64,000 bases of DNA from Mucilaginibacter celer (GCF_003576455.2 NZ_CP032869.1:3100001-3164000); one strand, 5' to 3'. Shown: positions 50,481-58,893, counted from the first letter of the stretch. Numbers and translations: made by a program. Notes: generated by a model not told the origin, from the sequence alone.

Positions 50481-51983
50481 ATGCTTCATACACTATTATC
50501 AATAAATAAAGCCACTGTACGATATTTAAATACCACACTTTTTACAGGTTTAACCTTTAAAATTAACAAAGGCGAAAACTGGGCCCTGATAGGCGAAAGC
50601 GGATCAGGCAAGAGCGCCTTGCTACAAACCATAGCAGGGCGTTTTAATATTACCGGCGGCGAGATCATCTATCATTTTTGGGACAAGTTTTCAAGCCTCA
50701 TTCCCGCCGATAAAGTAACCAACCCGCATAAACTGATAGCACTGGTTGAACCGCGGCACCATTTCCGCAACCTCTCAAACACTACCGATTTTTATTATCA
50801 GCAACGCTATAACTCATCCGACTCGGAAGATGCTTTAACGGTTACCGACTATCTCAACGCCATAAAACAGATTCCGGGCAATAAAAATTCATGGACGCTT
50901 GAAAGGGTTACCAAACTTTTAAGGCTTGATGAATTGTTGGATAAACAGATCATCAAACTCTCAAACGGCGAAACCAAACGCCTCATGATTGCCGCCGCCC
51001 TGCTTAAAAACCCGGTACTGCTGATGCTGGATAACCCGTTAACCGGGCTTGATGTAAAAACACGCGAAGAGTTTAATGGCATTATCCAACAAATTGCAGC
51101 ATCGGGCATCAATATCATCATGGCTACCTCCATTCACGAAATTCCGACAGTTATTACGAATGTGGCGGTGTTAAGCAAAGGAGCCATCGTGCACCAAAGC
51201 AAAAAAGAAGATTTTAAACCCGAACTTTTTGAGCAGGATAAAACAGATACCATTGATAACGGCGAATTGAGCGCGCTGCTTAACATTGATAAAAACCCGG
51301 CAACCTACAACCTTATTGTTAAAATGGACAAGGTGCATATTCAATACGGCGATAAACCGGTATTGGATGATATAAACTGGCAGATCAACCCGGCTGAGCG
51401 CTGGGCCTTGCTGGGCCCGAACGGCGCAGGCAAATCAACCCTGTTAAGTTTAATTAACGGCGATAATCCGCAGGCCTATGCCAACAACATTATTTTATTT
51501 GATAAAAAACGGGGCACCGGCGAAAGCATCTGGGATATTAAAAAGAAGATAGGTTTTGTATCGCCAGAGCTGCACCAGTACTTCCCCACCGATAACAGTT
51601 GTTTACAGGTAATTGAATCAGGCTATTATGATACCTTAGGCTTATTCAGACCAAGCAATAAAGAGCGCGCAGAAATTGCCTTACGATGGATGAAGGCACT
51701 CGAGATTGAAAAATATGCCCGTGTGTTGCTCAAAAATATCCCCGCAAGCGCACAGCGCCTTTGCCTGCTGGCCCGGGCGCTTATTAAAAACCCGGCATTG
51801 CTAATTTTTGATGAGCCTTGCCAGGGTATGGACGATCATCAACAGCTTCATTTTAAAAATCTTGTTGATACCATTTGCAGCCTGAGCAATGTCACGCTAA
51901 TTTATGTAACCCACTATCAACACGAAATACCCAACAGCGTTGATAAGGTTTTGAGGTTGGAGAAAGGACGTGTGGCTTTTTAA
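50481..51983 (+). CDS. Tandem ABC ATPase, ModF/PhrA-like
   Basis: This 500-residue cytosolic protein has two ABC domains. Domain 1 (about 1-235) has Walker A GESGSGKSALL, signature LSNGETKRLMIAAALLKNP and Walker B VLLMLDNP. Domain 2 (about 275-500) has Walker A GPNGAGKSTLL and Walker B ALLIFDEPCQGMDD, with a degenerate signature (PASAQRLCLLARAL). This is the plan of ModF (PhrA), which is linked to molybdate genes in some bacteria; no transporter partner is here. The second signature departure suggests one ATP site is altered. Confidence 0.85.
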   Translation: MLHTLLSINKATVRYLNTTLFTGLTFKINKGENWALIGESGSGKSALLQTIAGRFNITGGEIIYHFWDKFSSLIPADKVTNPHKLIALVEPRHHFRNLSNTTDFYYQQRYNSSDSEDALTVTDYLNAIKQIPGNKNSWTLERVTKLLRLDELLDKQIIKLSNGETKRLMIAAALLKNPVLLMLDNPLTGLDVKTREEFNGIIQQIAASGINIIMATSIHEIPTVITNVAVLSKGAIVHQSKKEDFKPELFEQDKTDTIDNGELSALLNIDKNPATYNLIVKMDKVHIQYGDKPVLDDINWQINPAERWALLGPNGAGKSTLLSLINGDNPQAYANNIILFDKKRGTGESIWDIKKKIGFVSPELHQYFPTDNSCLQVIESGYYDTLGLFRPSNKERAEIALRWMKALEIEKYARVLLKNIPASAQRLCLLARALIKNPALLIFDEPCQGMDDHQQLHFKNLVDTICSLSNVTLIYVTHYQHEIPNSVDKVLRLEKGRVAF

Positions 51984-52096
51984 GCTTAAAGCAGAAAGCG
52001 GAAAGCTAAAAGCAAAAAGGCTGAAAGCAGAGCAAATAAGTAAAGCGGCTTTATGCTTTTAGCTTTATGCTTTCGGCTTTATGCTTTTAGCTTCTT
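51984..52096. repeat. Word-repeat inverted repeat, AAAGCTG family
   Basis: The left arm (51984-52030) has units AAAGCAG, AAAGCGG, AAAGCTA, AAAGCAA, AAAGGCTG and AAAGCAG. The core has AGCAAATAAGTAAAGC, and the right arm (52048-52096) is the complement (GCTTTATGCTTTTAGC). It begins at the ModF-like stop. Same word as 2984-3059. Confidence 0.8.
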
Positions 52097-52161
52097 AACT
52101 TTTTTGTCAATTATTTAACAAGGGCTAAATCAAATTACCAACTTACGTATATTTGCCTGAT

Positions 52162-53286
52162 ATGAATACAGCCAATCTGTTGCAACGCGCGTTGCGGTTT
52201 GATTTTTTGACGCTTGAAGAAGGCGTTTACCTGTATAACAACGCCTCGACTGCCGAGTTAATGTATACCGCCAACGAACTCCGTAAAATACAGGTTCCGC
52301 ATGGCAAGGTTACCTGGCAAATTGACCGTAATGTTAATACCACCAACGTTTGTATAGCCAATTGTAAATTTTGTAACTTTTTTCGCCGCCCCGGCCACGA
52401 TGAAAGTTACATTACTGATATTGAAACTTATAAAAAGAAGATCGAAGAAACTTTCCGCTATGGCGGCGATCAGCTTTTATTACAGGGCGGCCATCACCCT
52501 GATCTGGGCCTGAAATTTTATACCGATTTGTTTCGCGAGCTGAAACAGCTTTATCCCAAATTAAAACTGCATTCTTTAGGTCCGCCGGAGATAGCACACG
52601 TTGCCAAACTGGAAGGCATGGCTCATATTGATGTACTGCGTGCCATGAAGGAAGCCGGTTTAGATTCACTGCCCGGCGCCGGTGCCGAAATTTTGAATGA
52701 TCGTGTTCGCCGTTTAATTTCGAAGGGTAAATGTGGCGGTAAAGAATGGCTTGATGTAATGCGTGCCGCTCATCAGCTTAACCTGCCAAGCTCGGCAACC
52801 ATGATGTTTGGCCACATCGAAACCATCGAAGAGCGTTTTGAGCACCTGGTATGGATTCGTGAAGTACAGGCCGAAAAGCCGGAAGGCCATTATGGCTTTA
52901 TCGCCTTTATACCCTGGCCTTTTCAGGATGATGGCACCCTGCTGCGTAAAGTGCGCGGCATTACCAACAACGTAACCGGCGATGAGTACATCCGCATGAT
53001 AGCCCTCAGCCGTATTATGCTGCCTAATATTAAAAACATCCAGGCCTCATGGCTTACGGTGGGTAAGCAGGTAGCACAATTGTGTTTGCATGCCGGCGCG
53101 AATGATTTCGGTTCGATCATGATTGAGGAGAACGTAGTATCGGCCGCAGGCGCCCCACACCGCTTTACCGCCAAAGGTATCCAGGAATCCATAAAAGAAG
53201 CCGGTTTTGAGCCTCAGCTCCGCACCCAACGTTACGAGTGGCGCGATATTCCGGTTGAAATTGAAGAACAGGTTATTAATTATTAG
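52162..53286 (+). CDS. mqnC: Cyclic dehypoxanthinyl futalosine synthase
   Basis: This 374-residue radical SAM enzyme makes the spirocyclic intermediate of the futalosine menaquinone pathway. The start at the ATG at 52162 is chosen over a TTG three codons upstream. The [4Fe-4S] SAM motif is CxxxCxxC in NVCIANCKFCNFF (Cys64, Cys68, Cys71). Other motifs are QLLLQGGHHPDLGLKFY, SLGPPEIAH, LPGAGAEIL and the C-terminal YGFIAFIPWPFQDDGT. It shows that the organism makes menaquinone by the futalosine route. A perfect hairpin fills the gap to scpB. Confidence 0.94.
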   Translation: MNTANLLQRALRFDFLTLEEGVYLYNNASTAELMYTANELRKIQVPHGKVTWQIDRNVNTTNVCIANCKFCNFFRRPGHDESYITDIETYKKKIEETFRYGGDQLLLQGGHHPDLGLKFYTDLFRELKQLYPKLKLHSLGPPEIAHVAKLEGMAHIDVLRAMKEAGLDSLPGAGAEILNDRVRRLISKGKCGGKEWLDVMRAAHQLNLPSSATMMFGHIETIEERFEHLVWIREVQAEKPEGHYGFIAFIPWPFQDDGTLLRKVRGITNNVTGDEYIRMIALSRIMLPNIKNIQASWLTVGKQVAQLCLHAGANDFGSIMIEENVVSAAGAPHRFTAKGIQESIKEAGFEPQLRTQRYEWRDIPVEIEEQVINY

Positions 53287-53290
53287 TATC

Positions 53291-53361
53291 AAGTCTGAAG
53301 TTTTAAGTCGAAAGTCTGTAGTATTGAACTATATTGACTTTCGACTTAAAACTTCAGACTT
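53291..53361. repeat. Perfect word-repeat hairpin (AAGTCTG family) between mqnC and scpB
   Basis: The left arm 53291-53316 and right arm 53336-53361 are perfect 26-bp complements separated by 19 bases. The left arm starts AAGTCTGAAGTTTTAAGTCG and ends with AAAGTC. The units are AGTCTGA, AGTTTTA, AGTCGAA and AGTCTGT. It fills nearly the whole 87-base gap. Confidence 0.9.
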
Positions 53362-53373
53362 CTGACTTAAAAA

Positions 53374-53925
53374 ATGGAACAATACATAGAGGCTCTTATT
53401 TTCGCGTCGGAACAGGCTATCCGGATGGAGGAGATTATGTACTGTTTGCAGGCAGCTTTTGAGCGCGATTTTGCTAACGAGGAAGTTACCGATGCCATTA
53501 ACCGCATTCACGAAAAATATCAGCACCATAGTTTAGCCATCGAGCTGGTAAAAATTGGTAACGGTTACCAGTTTTTAACCAAAAAGGAATATCACGCGGT
53601 TATTAATCTGTTACAACTCCAACGATCAAAGAAAAAGCTGAGCCAGGCTGCGTTAGAAACCCTGGCCATTATTGCCTACAAGCAACCGGTAACCAAACCG
53701 GATATTGAGCAGATCCGCGGGGTTAACTGCGATTATTCGATCCAAAAACTTCTCGAAAAAGAGCTAATAGCTATAGTTGGCAAGTCGGAAGCTATCGGAA
53801 AGCCTATTTTATATGGCACCAGCGGCATGTTTATGGATTATTTTGGCATCAACAGCATCGACGAATTACCTCAACTTAAGGAGCTTACAAACAATACAGC
53901 CAGCATTGGCGAACAATCAGAATAA
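53374..53925 (+). CDS. scpB: Segregation and condensation protein B
   Basis: This 183-residue protein is the ScpB (kleisin-partner) subunit of the SMC-ScpAB complex that organises chromosomes. It has two winged-helix domains: EALIFASEQAIRMEEIMYCLQAAF (first) and LSQAALETLAIIAYKQPVTKPDIEQIRGVNCDYSIQKLLEKELIAIVGKS (second), the last being the family signature. scpA is not in the window. The gene lies after a perfect hairpin. Confidence 0.93.
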   Translation: MEQYIEALIFASEQAIRMEEIMYCLQAAFERDFANEEVTDAINRIHEKYQHHSLAIELVKIGNGYQFLTKKEYHAVINLLQLQRSKKKLSQAALETLAIIAYKQPVTKPDIEQIRGVNCDYSIQKLLEKELIAIVGKSEAIGKPILYGTSGMFMDYFGINSIDELPQLKELTNNTASIGEQSE

Positions 53926-54070
53926 TTTTAATTTACGTTTTTAAAAAAAATCAATTTTAATTATTTTTACTATTAAATCGGTAGGGATAAAAGATTTGAA
54001 AAAAACGCTTTTCGTTATCTGATTTAAATTATTATTATTGATTAAAGTTTAATTTATAAAATCCATTACA

Positions 54071-54265
54071 ATGGGAGCGCCAAAGAAACCGAACACTAAA
54101 AAGATCCAGGATTCAGAAAACGATGAGGAGGATGACGATCTTGAACCACAATCTGCCAAGAAGAAGTTTGATGACGATGATGATGACTTTGATGGTCCGT
54201 TAGATGACGATTTGGGTCGCGGCGGTTTCGAATCATTTGATGATGACGACGAAGACGATTATTAA
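54071..54265 (+). CDS. Small highly acidic protein
   Basis: This 64-residue protein starts basic (MGAPKKPNTKKIQDS) and is then dominated by Asp/Glu (NDEEDDDLEPQSAKKKFDDDDDDFDG, DDDEDDY). It is probably disordered. Similar short acidic proteins occur next to scpB in Bacteroidota, but I do not know their function; interaction with DNA-binding or RNA polymerase proteins is a guess. It is followed by a terminator. Confidence 0.75.
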   Translation: MGAPKKPNTKKIQDSENDEEDDDLEPQSAKKKFDDDDDDFDGPLDDDLGRGGFESFDDDDEDDY

Positions 54266-54289
54266 TCGCTAAACATATAGTACTTTTAT

Positions 54290-54327
54290 AAAAGCATTCA
54301 GACTATGCCTCTGAGTGCTTTTTTTTA
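54290..54327 (+). terminator. Intrinsic terminator after the acidic protein gene
   Basis: AAAGCATTCAG, ACTATGCCT loop, CTGAGTGCTTTTTTTT with one mismatch in the stem. Confidence 0.8.
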
Positions 54328-54354
54328 TTTTCGGCCTGAAGGGCAAATTGATAT

Positions 54355-55476
54355 ATGACTATAACCGAAGTAAAAGACAAAGCATCAAAAAAAGCGTTTT
54401 TAAACGTTGCGCGGATCATTTATAAAAACGACGATAACTGGGTTTGCCCGCTTGATAATGATATCGAAGCGGTTTTTGATCCGGCAAAAAACAATTTTCA
54501 TCAGCACGGTAAATGCACCCGCTGGATTTTACGTAACGATGCCGGCGAGCTGATTGGCCGTGTGGCCGCCTTTGTTAACGATAAAAAAGCCTATAACTAT
54601 GAACAGCCAACCGGCGGCATGGGCTTTTTTGAATGCATTAACGATAAGCAAGCTGCGTTTTTACTATTCGATACCGCTAAAAACTGGTTAAAACAACAGG
54701 GAATGGAAGCCATGGACGGCCCCATCAACTTTGGCGAAAACGATAACTTTTGGGGCTTACTGGTTGAAGGGTTTACGCAACCCTCGTATGGCATGAACTA
54801 TAATCACCCCTATTATCAATCATTTTTTGATGACTACGGCTTTGTTACCCAATACGCCCAGATCACCAACCATGTTGATGCGCATAAACCGTTCCCCGAA
54901 AGGTTTACTAAAATAGCCAACTGGGTTGCCAAAAAACCCGGCTATGATTTCAGGCATTTGGAAGCCAAAAAGATCGGCCGGTTCGCGGCCGACTTTATGG
55001 AGATTTATAACGATGGCTGGCAGGATTTTGAAAACTTTGTGCCCATAACCCACAGCACCATTATGGAAAGTTTTGTAAAAATGAAACCCCTCATGGATGA
55101 AAACCTCATCTGGTTTGCTTATGTGGATAATGAACCGGCATCGTTTATGATTATTTTACCGGATGCCAACCAAATGATCAAACCCCTTAACGGCAAGCTT
55201 AACCTGGTAGGAAAACTCAAGTTTTTATATTACAGGTGGAAAGGTGTATCGCGCATGCGCGCTATTGTGATGGGCACTAAACAAAAATTTCAGAAACATG
55301 GCCTCGAATCGGGGATGTTCATTAAACTGAAGGAATATGTATTACCCTTAAAACGTTATGATGAACTGGAGTTATCGTGGGTAGGAGATTTTAACGACAA
55401 AATGATTGCCATCCATGAAGCGGTGGGTGCAACCTTTGGCAAAAAGCATTTAACAATGCGTTATATATTTAAATAG
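54355..55476 (+). CDS. Conserved GNAT-like protein
   Basis: This 373-residue protein begins MTITEVKDKASKKAFLNVARIIYKNDDNWVCPLDNDIEAVFDP and has two GNAT-like halves. Landmarks are RWILRNDAGELIGRVAAFVNDK, GGMGFFECINDKQAAFLLFDTAKNWLKQQGMEAMDGPINFGENDNFWGLLVEGF and, near the end, ELELSWVGDFNDKMIAIHEAVGA. Database relatives are often called N-acetyltransferase or GTP cyclohydrolase without support. No catalytic residue can be claimed. Confidence 0.72.
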   Translation: MTITEVKDKASKKAFLNVARIIYKNDDNWVCPLDNDIEAVFDPAKNNFHQHGKCTRWILRNDAGELIGRVAAFVNDKKAYNYEQPTGGMGFFECINDKQAAFLLFDTAKNWLKQQGMEAMDGPINFGENDNFWGLLVEGFTQPSYGMNYNHPYYQSFFDDYGFVTQYAQITNHVDAHKPFPERFTKIANWVAKKPGYDFRHLEAKKIGRFAADFMEIYNDGWQDFENFVPITHSTIMESFVKMKPLMDENLIWFAYVDNEPASFMIILPDANQMIKPLNGKLNLVGKLKFLYYRWKGVSRMRAIVMGTKQKFQKHGLESGMFIKLKEYVLPLKRYDELELSWVGDFNDKMIAIHEAVGATFGKKHLTMRYIFK

Positions 55477-55499
55477 CCCGGCGTAAACCGGGCTATTTA
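55470..55499. terminator. Bidirectional terminator
   Basis: TAAATAGCCCG, GCGTAAA loop, CCGGGCTATTTA. The arms overlap the stop codon of the GNAT-like gene and end two bases before the convergent regulator stop. Confidence 0.7.
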
Positions 55500-55501
55500 A
55501 T

Positions 55502-55843
55502 TTATGCTGTTACTTTTGAGTGTCGAAGTTCTTCAAATAGCTCAATTACTTTTTTCTGCAAATCGATTACTTCAGTTTCGCGGTCCATTAAACGCTTGTT
55601 AACTGTTTCAAGCTCGTTAACAAACTTCTGATCCTGTTCGGTATCGTTAAATGTTAGTAGCTGAACCACTGTCATTTCAAAAAGGTTAGCAATCTGCTCA
55701 AGCCTTGAAAGGTTGATATCTGTGATCCCGGTTTCGATTTTTGAAAAAGCGGGTATGGAAATGTCTAATCGCTTTGCAACATCCTCCTGGCTCCACCCCT
55801 TTTGATGACGTAATAATCTGATTTTTTTTCCAAGTGTTTTCAT
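55502..55843 (-). CDS. XRE-family HTH transcriptional regulator
   Basis: This 113-residue protein has a Cro/CI-type HTH at about residues 5-60 (KIRLLRHQKGWSQEDVAKRLDISIPAFSKIETGITDINLSRLEQIANLF). The C-terminal part is a coiled coil (FVNELETVNKRLMDRETEVIDLQKKVIELFEELRH) likely to mediate dimerisation. Target genes are unknown. The 312-base gap to the divergent Rrf2 gene has several TTAATTAC motifs. Confidence 0.9.
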   Translation of the reverse strand: MKTLGKKIRLLRHQKGWSQEDVAKRLDISIPAFSKIETGITDINLSRLEQIANLFEMTVVQLLTFNDTEQDQKFVNELETVNKRLMDRETEVIDLQKKVIELFEELRHSKVTA

Positions 55844-56130
55844 GTGAACTTAATTAATTGTGTAGGTTTCGCAAAAGTTAATTACTTTACAATAATATTT
55901 ATTATCACGCTAATTATCAACTAATTTGCATAATTTTTTATTTTAAAGTGTAGTTAATTACAACCATTGGCAAATCCTTTAAAGTACTGTAAATAAATTA
56001 CTCCAAAACATACCCACAACAGGGTATTTTTTAATTAAAATTCCCCGCTTACAATTCTCATCGCAATGTAATTAGCTGGCAAAAAACCGCAAAAAATTCT
56101 TCTTTTTAAAATTTAAATTACACTTTTGTA

Positions 56131-56151
56131 CTGTAATATTTTTTATTACAG
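56131..56151 (+). promoter_or_regulatory. Putative Rrf2-regulator operator upstream of its own gene
   Basis: Perfect palindrome CTGTAATA, 5 T, TATTACAG (56131-56151), ending just before the regulator's start codon at 56156. The half sites TGTAA and TTACA are 9 bases apart. The same half sites with the same 9-base spacing occur at 56581-56599, upstream of the next gene. Confidence 0.65.
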
Positions 56152-56155
56152 ATAA

Positions 56156-56563
56156 ATGAACGGACAATTTCAAATAGCAACCCACGTACTCACCCTGTTA
56201 TGCAAACAACCGGGCCAATTGTTATCGTCTGATTATGTGGCCGGCAGCATGAATGTAAACCCCGTTTTGGTACGTAAAGAGATGCGCAAACTGCGCGCCT
56301 ATGGCCTGATTGAAAGTAAAGAGGGTAAAGCCGGCGGCTACAGCCTGGCCTTACCGCCGCAAAAAATTACCCTGGCCGATGTTTATAAAGCTGTAAAGTT
56401 ACCTCCTGCTTTGGGCCAGGCCAAAAACAAACCCAATCCGGATTGCCCGGTGGGCAGGCAAATCAATGCCCATCTTGACCATCTGGCCGATGATGTTGAG
56501 GCTGCCATCATCAAAAAATTAAGCACCATAACCATTTTTGATTTTGTAAATCAGTTCGACTAA
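56156..56563 (+). CDS. Rrf2-family transcriptional regulator
   Basis: This 135-residue winged-helix regulator has the Rrf2 pattern: FQIATHVLTLLCKQPGQLLSSDYVAGSMNVNPVLVRKEMRKLRAYGLIESKEGKAGGYSLALPPQKITLADVYKAV. It has only Cys16 and Cys97 and so lacks the three Cys of Fe-S proteins such as IscR and NsrR. The Cys16 position resembles HypR-type thiol switches. It has its own palindromic operator, and the next gene, an oxidoreductase, has the same half sites. Confidence 0.9.
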   Translation: MNGQFQIATHVLTLLCKQPGQLLSSDYVAGSMNVNPVLVRKEMRKLRAYGLIESKEGKAGGYSLALPPQKITLADVYKAVKLPPALGQAKNKPNPDCPVGRQINAHLDHLADDVEAAIIKKLSTITIFDFVNQFD

Positions 56564-56580
56564 AAAATTTTAAACAAAAC

Positions 56581-56599
56581 TGTAACATATTTAATTACA
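56581..56599 (+). promoter_or_regulatory. Second putative Rrf2 operator, upstream of the oxidoreductase
   Basis: TGTAA (56581-56585), 9 bases, TTACA (56595-56599), identical half sites and spacing to 56132-56150. The oxidoreductase start is 19 bases downstream. Confidence 0.6.
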
Positions 56600-56617
56600 A
56601 TTAAAACAAACAACAAC

Positions 56618-57256
56618 ATGAAAATTGCACTGATTGGAGCCACCGGCTTTGTAGGAAAAGCTGTATTGAACGAAGCTTTACAACGCGGATACGAAGTAAC
56701 CGCCATAGCCCGTAACCCCAAAACCGATATTGAAAGCGATAAAATCATCCTAAAAACCGCCGATGTTTACAATGTTGATGAACTAACCGAAGCTTTAAAA
56801 GGTGCCGACGCAGTGGTAAACGCGTTTAATGCCGGATGGACAAACCCTAACCTGTACAGCGATTTCATTAAAGGATCTGAAGCTATACAGCAGGCTACCA
56901 AACAAGCCGGCGTAAAACGCCTGTTGGTTGTTGGTGGTGCAGGCAGTCTTTACATAGCCGGCCAGCAACTGGTTGATAGCCCGCAATTCCCCGCCGAATG
57001 GAAAGAAGGTGCTACCGCCGCCCGCGACTATCTGAACATCATTAAAAAAGAAGAAGAACTGGATTGGACTTTCCTGAGCCCTGCCATCCACCTTCATCCC
57101 GGCACCCGCACCGGCGTTTACCGTACAGGTACCGATGAGCCTGTATTTAACGATAAGCACGAACACGAAATTTCGGTAGCAGATTTGGCTGTTGCTATTT
57201 TGGATGAACTGGAAAACAACCGGTTTGTGAAGAGGAGATTTACTGTGGGGTATTAA
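56618..57256 (+). CDS. NAD(P)H-binding oxidoreductase (atypical SDR)
   Basis: This 212-residue Rossmann-fold protein begins KIALIGATGFVGKAVLNEALQRGYEVTAIARNP (GATGFVG dinucleotide-binding motif). The pattern VNAFNAGWTNPNLYSDFIKGSEAIQQATKQAGVKRLLVVGGAGSLY and LDWTFLSPAIHLHPGTRTGVYRTG is that of NmrA/YwnB-type proteins. It lies 54 bases after the Rrf2 regulator with a shared operator motif, so it is the likely regulated target. The substrate is unknown; a quinone or thiol-stress role fits the regulator type. Confidence 0.85.
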   Translation: MKIALIGATGFVGKAVLNEALQRGYEVTAIARNPKTDIESDKIILKTADVYNVDELTEALKGADAVVNAFNAGWTNPNLYSDFIKGSEAIQQATKQAGVKRLLVVGGAGSLYIAGQQLVDSPQFPAEWKEGATAARDYLNIIKKEEELDWTFLSPAIHLHPGTRTGVYRTGTDEPVFNDKHEHEISVADLAVAILDELENNRFVKRRFTVGY

Positions 57257-57283
57257 TCTTCAAAGTTTCCTGATAAAAACAAA

Positions 57284-57384
57284 CCACGTCATTGCGAGGT
57301 ACGAAGCAATCCCCTATTTACAGAGGGGCTATACACGTTCGCCCTGTATAGTTTGGGATTGCTTCGTTCCTCGCAATGACGTGG
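57284..57384. repeat. Interspersed inverted repeat, GTCATTGCGAGG type
   Basis: CACGTCATTGCGAGGTACGA and the complement TCGTTCCTCGCAATGACGTG bound AGCAATCCC/GGGATTGCT and a smaller inner hairpin (CTATACACG.../...GCCCTGTATAG). It lies between the oxidoreductase gene and prmA. Same family: 45447-45540. Confidence 0.88.
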
Positions 57385-57415
57385 TGTTATAATGCATCGA
57401 TGTTATCGAGTCCCT

Positions 57416-58252
57416 TTACTTTATAAACTTAGCCGCCACCCATTCTTTATCTTTTTTATGGGTGATGTATTTCAAACCATACTTACGGGCTTCATCGGTA
57501 ATGATATCCAAATCTGGCGATTCGTAAAAACCACTGAAATAGATTTCGCCATCGGTTTTTAAAACCTGGGCGTAGCGTTCCACCTGGTCCAGCAGGATAT
57601 TGCGGTTGATGTTGGCGAGGATGGTATCGTACTGTTCGTCGGGGATAACTTCTTTTGAGCCACAGAGTGGTTTGATGTTATCAATATTATTCAAGGCCGA
57701 ATTTTCGATGGTGCTTTCGTAGCAAACCGGGTCGTAATCTATAGCTGTGATATCCGTTGCGCCAAGTTTGGCAGCCATAATGGCCAGTATCCCGGTACCG
57801 CAGCCCATGTCCAATACTTTTTTACCGGCAAATTCATTTTCCAGCATTAAGCCGAGCATCATGGCTGTAGTTTGATGGTGCCCGGTACCAAAAGCCATTT
57901 TCGGGTCTATCACTATTTCGTATTCAAACTCTGGTTTGGGCTGATGAAAAGTTGCCCTTACGTAAATCTTATCCCCTATCTCTATCGGTTCAAAATTACT
58001 TTCCCATACCTCGTTCCAGTTTTTTTGTAGGATTAGGGTTATTTCATAGCTAAAGGTAAACAGCTCTTTGTAAGGCAGCAACTGTTCGTCAAGCAGCTCC
58101 TGGTTAAAAATATCCTCGGGAACGTAGGCTTTAAAACCAAGTTCAAGCTCTTCAAAAGTATCAAAACCAATCTCGCCCAAAGCATTGATCAACAGATCCT
58201 GCTGGTAATCTTCGGTAGTGATGGTGGTAAAAAGTAATTCGTAATAATTCAT
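57416..58252 (-). CDS. prmA: Ribosomal protein L11 methyltransferase
   Basis: This 278-residue SAM-dependent methyltransferase modifies L11. The start MNYYELLFTTITTEDYQQDLLINALGEIGFDTFEELE matches the Bacteroidota PrmA N-terminal domain. The SAM motif is KKVLDMGCGTGILAIMAAKLGA with post-I IDYDP, and the substrate-binding FGTGHHQTTAMML and YDTILANINRNILL (NPPY-type) follow. A small membrane protein gene lies upstream on the same strand. Confidence 0.92.
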   Translation of the reverse strand: MNYYELLFTTITTEDYQQDLLINALGEIGFDTFEELELGFKAYVPEDIFNQELLDEQLLPYKELFTFSYEITLILQKNWNEVWESNFEPIEIGDKIYVRATFHQPKPEFEYEIVIDPKMAFGTGHHQTTAMMLGLMLENEFAGKKVLDMGCGTGILAIMAAKLGATDITAIDYDPVCYESTIENSALNNIDNIKPLCGSKEVIPDEQYDTILANINRNILLDQVERYAQVLKTDGEIYFSGFYESPDLDIITDEARKYGLKYITHKKDKEWVAAKFIK

Positions 58253-58303
58253 TTTAAAAAAATTTCATCTTTTGCAGCCCAAAACTTCAACAAACAAAAG
58301 ATC

Positions 58304-58777
58304 TTATTCCGTTGCCATTTCCGGCTCAGCGGGTTTGGATGGTGCGCCTATCTTTTTCACATCAAGCAGGTATAATACCGCAAAGTTTATCAGCCAATAA
58401 ACAGCCTGGATCTCGGTCATATACCACCAAAAACTAATCAGCGGGTCATAACCCTGCTCCGGTAACCAAATGATATAACTCAATGCGCCGGCAAACAATA
58501 CGCAAACAAGGGCAATACAAGCACCTATAATCCAGCGGGAATTAGCACCTCCGTGTACAGCCTTGTTCCAAAGGGGAATGATAATAAGATATTGGGTAAG
58601 GATGCCATCGGCCAGCAGCAAACCCCAAAACAAATGAAAGTATGCCATGAGGCTGTATAAGTTGCCGTTACCTATTTCGCCAATGCGCATGGGATGGTCG
58701 GGCATATTAAAATATACCACCAGCCCGAAAACGCCAAAGTCTACCAAAACAGGTAAAAGAACTCTTAAAAGCTTCAT
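58304..58777 (-). CDS. Hypothetical four-TM membrane protein
   Basis: This 157-residue protein starts at the ATG at 58777 (MKLLRVLLPVLVDFG). A longer frame to 58870 would be translated from a word-repeat arm. Four hydrophobic segments are seen (about 5-24, 43-65, 77-100 and 120-140), with a C-terminal SKPAEPEMATE tail. It lies between prmA and tpiA with no known role. Confidence 0.65.
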   Translation of the reverse strand: MKLLRVLLPVLVDFGVFGLVVYFNMPDHPMRIGEIGNGNLYSLMAYFHLFWGLLLADGILTQYLIIIPLWNKAVHGGANSRWIIGACIALVCVLFAGALSYIIWLPEQGYDPLISFWWYMTEIQAVYWLINFAVLYLLDVKKIGAPSKPAEPEMATE

Positions 58778-58787
58778 TTGCTTTTTT

Positions 58788-58888
58788 AGATTTGAGATAT
58801 GAGATTTGAGATATGAGAATTCATTTACAATGAACAACTCATTCCCTGTTTCTGTTTGAGCATGTCTCAAATCTCACGTCTCACATCT
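58788..58888. repeat. Word-repeat inverted repeat, TGAGATT family
   Basis: The left arm (58788-58819) has units TTTGAGA, TATGAGA, TTTGAGA, TATGAGA. The right arm (58864-58888) has the complement (TCTCAAA, TCTCACG, TCTCACA). It lies between tpiA and the membrane protein gene and ends 5 bases from the tpiA stop. Confidence 0.75.
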
Positions 58889-58893
58889 ATCTA

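Noticed and set aside
58778..58870. N-terminal extension of the membrane protein at 58304
   Set aside because: The extra codons translate the TGAGATT word arm, and a normal membrane-protein start follows at 58777.
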